Shown here: piece by piece, positions 57,081-64,000 of the stretch
How positions within the stretch are numbered: the stretch's first letter is position 1
Layout of the letters: every line of letters begins with the position of its first letter
The notes under the pieces: model-generated
Seen by the model: only the letters and a program-made list of their open reading frames with translations
Databases searched by the model: none
Told to the model about the DNA's origin: nothing
DNA from: Saccopteryx bilineata
Lineage: Eukaryota; Chordata; Mammalia; Chiroptera; Emballonuridae
Assembly (NCBI RefSeq): GCF_036850765.1
Contig: NC_089493.1
Location: 189,505,140-189,569,139, forward strand
DNA length: 64,000 nt
Direction of reading: 5' to 3'
Position numbers and translations under genes: made by a program

Positions 57081-58069
57081 CTCTAATTGTCTTTTTAATT
57101 GTTATATCTTAATTCCTTTATTGTTGGAAAATAACACATTCCTATCTAAAATGTATTGTTTCAAGTCTGTGAAATCGTTGAGACTTGCTTTACAACCCAG
57201 CAGTTGTTCAGTTTCTATAAATGCTTCATGTGCACTTGAACATATGTGATATCTGCAGTTTTTTGGATAGTTCTTTAAATCTTTCATATACAAACTTCAG
57301 GAAAAAAATGGAGAGTAAAGGAATGTCAGAGGTCTGGCCCTCCATAAAAGGAATAGAAAACTAGCAAAACCTGTCATAATCAAAATTTTTCAGAACTCTG
57401 GAAACTAAAAGCTTTCAGTAACCAGGGAAACATGATCGAGAGGAAACAGTGGGAATCTTGGTGAGAATGGAGAGCTCTGTGGCATTTTAACTTGCCTGGT
57501 CTTATTTCCCTCTCCCAGCTCAGCAGTGGCTTTGAAGATAAGGCCACATTCCCCGTGAGTATCCCAGTACTGCAGTGAGTACAGGGGAGCTGATTGTCAA
57601 GGGATTGTTTCTTTTGGGCTGTGGCAGCTCCTTGGTGTGCCAGCTCGAAGGGTTGCCTTTGTTTTACCTAACTTACAACTCCTCCAGTACAAATATGGTT
57701 TCCTAGAAGGCATTCCTCTAAAACATTTGCAGGCAAATATGTTAGTTGCTGCTGTCTGGGGCAGCGGATAACATTTGGTGAAAACAAAAGACTTAACTAC
57801 AGAACTTGGGAAGAAAGGCTGGGGAATGAGATGCTTTGGAGGAATAAGGACTTTTGAAGTTCTGACATTTTCTGGGTACAGTATCTAGAAAGTCATGCGC
57901 ATGTCCAGGGCTGTGTAGATGAAAGTCACCAAACAACTACAAGCAACAGTAACAGTCCCTGAAGCGGTAGGAGAACCTGAAATCCCGAGATGCCACACTA
58001 AAATATTCAAAATATCCAGTTTTCAATAACAAAAATTTTGAGGCAGAGAAAGAAAATATGGTCCATAAT

Positions 58070-58850
58070 GAAAAAAACTAGAAACTAGAGATGTGGAGAG
58101 AATAGAACCCTTATTCACGGTTGGAAAGGTTAATTGAAACACTTTGAAAAACAGCGTGGTGATTCCTCAAAACTTAATGATAGGACTACCTGATAGTCCA
58201 GCCGTTCTACTCTGGATAGATACCCAAAGGGAATAGAATCCCTATCTCAGAGATCTGTACCTCCGTATTCATTGCAGCGTTATTTATCATAGCCAAGATA
58301 CGGAAACAATCTACATATTATGTATGTGTATATATATAACAGCATGGATGCATATGTAATGGAATACTACTTAGCCATAAAAAAGGATGTCCTGTCCTTT
58401 GTGACAACATGGATGAACTTGAAGGCATTCTGCTAAGTGAAATAAGTCAGAGAGAAAGATAAATACTGTATGATTATGCTTCTCTGGATCTAAAAAACCG
58501 TACTCAGACACAGATTGGTGGCTGCCAGAGGCAGGGTGTGGTAGTAGAAAGGTACAGACTTCCAGTTACAGATGAATGGGTCTGGGGATGTAATGTACAG
58601 CGTGGTGACTACCGTTAAGAATAGTGGACTGTATATTTAAAAGTTGCTAAGAGAGTAGACTTTAAAAGTTCTCACCGCATACACAAAATATGTGAAGGGA
58701 TGGATGTATTAACAAACTTTATTATGGTATTTTGTAATACTGTCTATGCACATATCAAATCGTGTACACCCTAAATTTACACAATGTTGCATGTTAATTT
58801 TTACCTCAGCAAAGCTGGAAAAGTAAAAATCAATTTTCATTTTTATTAAA
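58070..58850 (+). mobile_element. L1 3'-end remnant
   Basis: ttcattgcagcgttatttat, atggaatactacttagccat, aacatggatgaacttgaagg and gtcagagagaaagataaata are L1 3'-end words in order on the + strand. Less clear L1-like sequence extends upstream to about 57980. Confidence 0.82.
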
Positions 58851-58878
58851 ATGACTTCCAGTCTTCTAACATCTAGGA

Positions 58879-59305
58879 CAGCGGTTCTTTTTTTTTTTTT
58901 TTTTTTTTTTTAATTTTATTCATTTTTTAGAGATGAGAGAGAGAGACAGAGAGAGAGAGAGAGAAGGGGGGAGGAGCTGGAAGCATCAACTCCCATATGT
59001 GCCTTGACCAAGCAAGCCCAGGGTTTCGAACCGGCGACTTCAGCATTTCCAGGTCGACGCTTTATCCACTGCGCCACCACAGGTCAGGCCAAGGACAGCG
59101 GTTCTTAACCTGTGGGTTGCGACCCCAGCGGGGTCGCCTAAAGCCATCGGAAAATACATAATATCAGGTATATACATTCCGAATCATAACTGTAGCTAAA
59201 TTACAGTTATGAAGTAGCCACCAAAATTATTTTTTGGTTTGGGGTCACTGCAACATGAGGAACTGTATTGCGGGGTCATGGCATTAGAGAGGTTGAGAAC
59301 CACTG
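58879..59305 (+). mobile_element. SPIN-like hAT element split by a SINE
   Basis: The left end cagcggttct at 58879-58888 is separated from the rest by a group 2 SINE. The body resumes at 59096 and ends gagaaccactg at 59305. The outer 8-base duplication atctagga is perfect (58871-58878 and 59306-59313). Confidence 0.9.
58889..59091 (-). mobile_element. Group 2 SINE inside a SPIN-like element
   Basis: Poly(T), tttttagagatgagagagag, and head side ccactgcgccaccacaggtc. The 14-base duplication aggacagcggttct (58875-58888 and 59092-59105) shows insertion ten bases into the SPIN-like element. Confidence 0.94.
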
Positions 59306-59321
59306 ATCTAGGAGAACTTTT

Positions 59322-59694
59322 TTTTTTTTTTTTTTGTATTTTTCTGAAGCTGGAAACGGGGAGAGACAGTCAGACAGACTCCCGCATGCGCCTGACTGGG
59401 ATCCACCCGGCACGCCCACCAGGGGGCAATGCTCTGCCCTTCCAGGGCGTCACTGTTGCGATCAGAGCCACTCTAGCGCCTGGGGCAGAGGCCAAGGAGC
59501 CATCCCCAGCGCCCGGGCCATCTTTGCTCCAATGGAGCCTCGCTGCGGGAGGGGAAGAGAGAGAGAGAGAGGAAGGAGAGGGAGAGGGGTGGAGAAGCAG
59601 ATGGGCGCTTCTTCTGTGTGCCCTGGCCGGGAATCAAACCCTGGACTTCTGCACGCCAGGCCGACGCTCCACCACTGAGCCAACCGGCCAGGGC
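59322..59694 (-). mobile_element. Group 1 SINE beside a SPIN-like element
   Basis: Poly(T), tctgaagctggaaacgg, and head side ccactgagccaaccggccagggc. The 14-base duplication ctaggagaactttt (59308-59321 and 59695-59708) overlaps the right target duplication of the SPIN-like element. Confidence 0.94.
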
Positions 59695-60847
59695 CTAGGA
59701 GAACTTTTCAATGGGAACAGAATTAAGAGGAGGGGTCAACTTTATTCTAATTATTTCTGGAAGCCTTTGATTTTCCCTATCTTCATAGAAACTCTTAAGA
59801 GTCGACAGGCCAAAGTGAAGTTCTAAAGGAAGCTGGAGTGCGGTCAGTAGTGACTTAGGGCTAACAAGGGGTCATGGGTGGTTTCAGGAAAGCTGTCAGG
59901 CTCTGATTGGACCCCACTGGCAAAAGGAATTTCTAGAGGCCACGAAGGGGTTGTTTGGAGTTTCCTGGGGTCAAAGAGGAGTCTGAGGTCCACCCTAGCC
60001 CAAATAAGTCCTTTCCATCCTTGTGCCTATACTTGGGGGTTCCCTGTTGACTCACATACATAGAAAGCAGCCGAGCAGAGCAAACCAGTGGCACAAATGA
60101 GGTCATAGAGAAATACACTGAGTGTGACGGGGTAAAGGAGTCCTTTGCCCCAACCCCCCCACCACCATTGAACAATTAATTCTCACAGGATTTAGACAGG
60201 GCATGAAGGGTATCTGGGAGAGAACGTAAAGTTCATTTGTATCAGAAGCAATTTCATGTTTGTTTTTCCTGTCAGCCTTTGACATTGCTTCTTGGTCAGT
60301 GTCAGCCCACATGGCCAGCAAATTTCTATCCTAGAAAGTTGGTTAAGTAATATTCAGTTGAGTCATAGAAATTTTATTGAAGTTAATGAAAGTACCTGAG
60401 ATCATAAATAAATTTTTGCTTTGTATTGGCATGCTCTGCATTTCTAAATTGGCCAGCTGTTTCACGACAGGTATAGCATAGACAGTGCTTGCAAAAGATG
60501 TAATGGATTGAAGGAGAGCCCAGTTAGACTCACTGTATTTTTATGGGGATTATATACATTAATTTGTAGCGTGCACACACCAGCTAGCTACATTTTGAAG
60601 CCCTCTAACAGGGTGGTCCTGCAGTTACACCTTCCCCAGCTCTTGCATGGGCCCCAACGCCAGGTCTAGTAGCTAAAACAGCCGGGTTGGTGTCACTGTC
60701 CGTGGTGCTGATCAAATGCGCAGCTTCTGTGTTGGCATGTTTGCTGTCCTTGGTACCTCCGGTGGTTCTTTTTATATACTCAAAAGATACTGCAGTCTGA
60801 AAGCGGATTTTTGAAGGATAAACTAGAATTCAGAACATGAGATTTTT

Positions 60848-61033
60848 TTTGTTTTTTTTTAAAGACTTATTAATTTATTCATTTTAGAGAGGAGAGAGAG
60901 AGAGAGAGAGAAGGGAGGAGCAGGAAGCATCAACTCCCATATGTGCCTTGACCAGGCAAGCCCAGGGTTTTGAACCGGCAACCTCGGCGTTCCAGGTCGA
61001 CACTTTATCCACTGCTCCACCACAGGTCAGGCA
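60848..61033 (-). mobile_element. Group 2 SINE with target duplication
   Basis: T-rich tail, ttattcattttagagaggag, and head side ccactgctccaccacaggtc. The 14-base duplication aacatgagattttt is at 60834-60847 and 61034-61047. Confidence 0.92.
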
Positions 61034-62339
61034 AACATGAGATTTTTGTCCTGGCTGCGGCATATTATAGGATTTAGGGCTCTGACTTATTCACGCCGAA
61101 GAATCGTTTCTTACTGCCCCGTGTTCCCAGAGCAAGTTCTGGGACGCAGCACAGTTGATGGGAAGAGCAGAGCTGACAGAGGGCAGTCAGGGCTGCAGCC
61201 AGCTATCCACAGCAGGGGACCCCCTCTTCCTGGCAGTCCCAGGCTTGGAATTGTCCTCGCTGACTTCCTGTATCCAGTCTGTCAGAAAGTCCTGGAAATT
61301 TAACTCCTAAGTATGTCTATCTCTTGGACTAGGCTGCTTCATCTCGGCTCCACCACCACTTCCATGACAACCGTGGTCGTCACCACTACCCGCCATCATC
61401 GTCCTTGCTCTAGTACTACCATCAGTAGTCATGGCAGCAGTCATCCCTTTAGAATAAAATTTTCAAAGTTACTAAGTGGAATTTTAGTTTCATTGTGTGT
61501 GCTTTTTCGAGTATGTGTACCAAACTGCAATCCCACCAACCTTGAATAAGAGTGCTAGAGCCATGCTCATGGGGCAAAAGCTCTAACAGCAATATGTTTA
61601 TTTAAAACAACACAAGGGACAAATGTGCAGTGACAGACAATGACCTGACTTTGGGTGGTGTGCACACAGCACAATCCGCGGTTCAAATGCTCTGGAAGTG
61701 TTTACCTGAAAGCTATGTACTCGTATTGATCAATGTCACCCCATTAAATTTTATTCTCTAAAATTAAAAAAAAGCACTTTTGTGGTATGTAAACTATACC
61801 TCAATAAAAAGACTGACCAAAAGAAATACATTAAAGAAAATAGAGATAACGCTTATAAAAGCACATAGCATGTGCCAGGGTAAGTGTATGTGGTGCTTTA
61901 AGACCAACCTTTGAGGCAGGTTCTGTTTTGCAGGTGGGATGAAGAGAAGCAGATAGCTCAAGAAACTTGCTCAAGTTCAAACCAGATCAGCAGAGAGGGT
62001 CAGGTCAGGTAAGCCTCCTGAGACCACACAGGAAGCGAGAAGCAAAGCAAGGACTGAAGCCCATGCTCGTCTCCTCCTGTCCTGCGGAGGAGACACCCAC
62101 TCCCCTGAGTCCCAGGATCCCCGGAGAAAGCAGGAGATGGGGGAGCGGAGGGGTGAGCAGCCTGCGTCTGCGCGCGGTTAGGGAAAAGGGGCTTCCGGGG
62201 CTTCAGGGTCGCCAAAGCGGGTGTGATGCAATCACGGCAGTCACTGCGTGAAAGCGTGACTCTCGAGGCGCAGGGACTGCGGCAAAGCTGGTTCTGACCA
62301 GCGCCACTGCCAGCCGCCGCCAGCCGCCCAGGGCGTGCC

Positions 62340-62574
62340 ATGAAATCAATGGCGAGCTCGCGAGGGGGCAGGTCCGGGGTCCGCGGGAGTGGCGGGGGCG
62401 GCGGGGGCAGCCGCTGGGGCGGAGGGCGAGGCGGCTCCAAGGGAGGCGGAGGGGATGGCGGCGGCGGCTCGGGAGGCAGGGGCGACTTCGGGTCGTGGAC
62501 GCGTGGCTTCGGAGGCAACCGGGGCCGGGGGCGCAGTGGCAGCGGGGACAACAGGGGCCGGGGCCGTGGCCGTG

Positions 62575-62605
<31 letters not shown>

Positions 62606-63380
62606 CGGCGGGTCGCGGCGCGGCGGCATGGCCAGGAACAAAAACCGCCGCAGGAAGGGCTACGCGGTGTCGGTGGAGCCGCACAGGCACGAGGGCGTCT
62701 TCATCTACCGCGGGGCGGAGGACGCGCTGGTCACGCTGAACATGGTGCCGGGCCAGTCGGTGTACGGCGAGCGGCGCGTCACGGTGCCTGAGGGTGGCGT
62801 GAAGGTGGAGTACCGCATCTGGAACCCCTTCCGCTCCAAGCTGGCCGCCGCCATCCTGGGCGGGGTCGACCAGATCCACATCAAGCCCAAATCCAGAGTG
62901 CTGTACCTGGGCGCCGCCTCGGGGACCACGGTCTCCCACGTCTCCGACATCATCGGCCCCGAAGGCTTGGTCTACGCGGTCGAGTTCTCCCACCGCGCCG
63001 GCCGCGACCTGGTCAACGTGGCCAAGCAGCGAACCAACATCATTCCGATCCTGGAAGATGCCCGGCACCCGCTCAAGTACCGCATGCTCGTCGGGATGGT
63101 GGACGTGATCTTCGCCGACGTGGCCCAGCCGGACCAGTCCCGCATCGTGGCTCTGAACGCCCACACCTTCCTGCGCAACGGCGGCCATTTTCTCATCTCC
63201 ATCAAGGCCAACTGCATCGACTCGACCGCGTCCGCAGAGGCCGTGTTTGCTTCTGAGGTGAGGAAGCTGCAGCAGGAGAACCTAAAGCCGCAGGAGCAGC
63301 TGACGCTGGAGCCCTACGAGAGGGACCACGCCGTGGTGGTCGGGGTCTACAGGCCCCTTCCCAAGAGCACCAGCAAGTAG
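62340..63380 (+). CDS. FBLL1: FBLL1, fibrillarin-like rRNA 2'-O-methyltransferase
   Basis: This intronless frame encodes 346 residues, close to the human protein's length as I recall it. Residues 1 to about 98 form a Gly/Arg-rich (GAR) region with a run of 13 Gly. From about residue 105 the fibrillarin methyltransferase fold follows: HEGVFI, a SAM-binding [16 protein letters not shown] (about 188-203), [17 protein letters not shown] (about 258-266) and [11 protein letters not shown]. Fibrillarin itself is the nucleolar box C/D methyltransferase that uses SAM; activity of FBLL1 is inferred from these motifs. The start [10 protein letters not shown] matches mammalian FBLL1; ATG 62349 is an alternative. 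Lack of introns and the similarity to FBL suggest an old retroposed copy, but no poly(A) tail or target duplication survives. Its place downstream of RARS1 agrees with human synteny. Confidence 0.96.
62574..62612 (+). repeat. GGC triplet run in FBLL1 coding sequence
   Basis: Eight GGC codons, one GGT, three GGC and one GGG encode 13 consecutive Gly in the GAR region. Triplet runs like this vary in length between individuals and are hard to sequence. Confidence 0.9.
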
Positions 63381-63386
63381 CACCAG

Positions 63387-63940
63387 CTGCTCGTCCCTGA
63401 GACCTGCCCAAGACTGTGTGTTCGGTGTTAGCTGCTCATCCCTGAGACCTGAGACCTGCCCAAGACTGTGTGTTCGGTATTAGCTGCTCATCCCTGAGAC
63501 CTGAGACCTGCCCAAGACTGTGTGTTCGGTATTCGCCGCTCGTCCCTGAGACCTGCCCAAGACTGTGCGTTTGGTATTAGCTGCTCATCCCTGAGACCTG
63601 CCCAAGACTGTGCGTTTGGTATTAGCCGCTCATCCCTGAGACCTGCCCAAGACTGTGTGTTCGGTATTAGCCGCTCATCCCTGAGACCTGCCCAAGACTG
63701 TGTGTTCGGTATTAGCCGCTCATCCCTGAGACCTGCCCAAGACTGTGTGTTCGGTATTAGCCGCTCATCCCTGAGACCTGCCCAAGACTGTGCGTTCGGT
63801 ATTAGCCGCTCATCCCTGAGACCTGCCCAAGACTGTGCGTTCGGTATTAGCTGCTCGTCCCTGAGACCTGCCCAAGACTGTGCGTTCGGTATTAGCTGCT
63901 CGTCCCTGAGACCTGCCCAAGACTGTGTGTTCGGTGTTAC
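63387..63940 (+). repeat. 45-bp minisatellite, 12 copies, in FBLL1 3' UTR
   Basis: The unit is 45 bases, starting ctgctcgtccctgagacc and ending tgtgttcggtattag. Twelve copies follow head to tail, starting six bases after the FBLL1 stop codon. Two copies (the second and third) carry a 7-base duplication (gagacct), giving 12 x 45 + 14 = 554 bases. Copies differ by a few substitutions, such as cgt/cat and tgtgttc/tgcgttt. Confidence 0.95.
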
Positions 63941-63983
63941 CTATGGATGTTTTCTTTGTGGGTTGTTTTTCTTTCGTTTTCCT

Positions 63984-63989
63984 ATTAAA
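63984..63989 (+). promoter_or_regulatory. FBLL1: FBLL1 poly(A) signal ATTAAA
   Basis: ATTAAA lies just beyond the minisatellite, after a T-rich stretch, and ends 11 bases before the window does. The cleavage site would be at or just past the end of the window. Confidence 0.6.
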
Positions 63990-64000
63990 CGGCATAAATA

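Larger units (their letters stand above)
54884..62339. other. RARS1-FBLL1 intergenic region
   Basis: I see no gene here. It contains a group 1 SINE at 56.6-57.1 kb, an L1 3' end at 58.1-58.8 kb, a nest of SPIN-like and SINE insertions at 58.9-59.7 kb, a group 2 SINE at 60.8-61.0 kb, a MIR trace near 55270-55340 and 61860-61980, and a cca/cat-rich patch near 61340-61440. CpG density rises from about 62130 toward FBLL1, which probably marks its promoter. Confidence 0.7.

Noticed and set aside
62000..63188. Pro-rich and Ala/Val-rich minus-strand frames opposite FBLL1
   Set aside because: They are shadows of a GC-rich coding region; the + strand frame has the fibrillarin fold.
63387..63940. Box C/D snoRNA-like signals in the FBLL1 minisatellite
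   Set aside because: CTGA occurs in each unit, but there is no matching box C or terminal stem, so the link with a C/D methyltransferase gene is tempting but unsupported.
63810..63995. CRISPR-like array or repeat protein in the 45-bp repeats
   Set aside because: The repeats are contiguous with no unique spacers, and the frames through them are repeat artefacts.

Overview
The window is vertebrate nuclear DNA, almost certainly from a bat. Its exons match mammalian genes closely. It also carries dozens of tRNA-derived SINEs of types I associate with bats, most like those of horseshoe and leaf-nosed bats. The host group is an inference from SINE type; the gene identities are firm. Gene order is WWC1 > RARS1 > FBLL1, all on the + strand, the same as human 5q34.

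Layout. Positions 1-24130 hold the 3' part of WWC1 (KIBRA), a Hippo-pathway scaffold: eight coding exons (343 residues, from within the C2-domain region to the C-terminal ADDV) plus the 3' UTR. A roughly 5 kb intergenic stretch follows, with a four-copy 84-bp tandem repeat just past the WWC1 poly(A) site. A CpG-rich promoter then starts RARS1 (cytoplasmic arginyl-tRNA synthetase). RARS1 is complete: 15 coding exons from 29340 to 54883, 660 codons plus stop, with every junction GT/AG and phase-consistent. After 7.4 kb of repeat-filled intergenic DNA comes intronless FBLL1 (fibrillarin-like 1, 62340-63380), followed by a 12-copy 45-bp minisatellite in its 3' UTR and an ATTAAA signal 11 bases before the window ends.

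The genes are neighbours but not an operon. WWC1 acts in Hippo signalling and cell polarity, RARS1 in translation, and FBLL1 is a predicted RNA 2'-O-methyltransferase.

Most of the rest is mobile DNA. There are three main SINE groups: group 1, about 390 bp with a GCCCTGGCC tRNA-like head; group 2, about 190 bp with a CT-rich tail; and group 3, about 300 bp. There are also L1 remnants, older L2/MIR, and several short hAT elements with 8-bp target duplications. Three of the hAT copies look like SPIN, a family known for horizontal transfer among tetrapods. I found no CRISPR array, operon, phage, or undescribed multi-gene system. The observations most worth following are a SINE ending 19 bases before RARS1 exon 8, a 1.9-kb polypyrimidine tract with an apparently exact 735-bp duplication, the FBLL1 minisatellite, and the SPIN-like copies.
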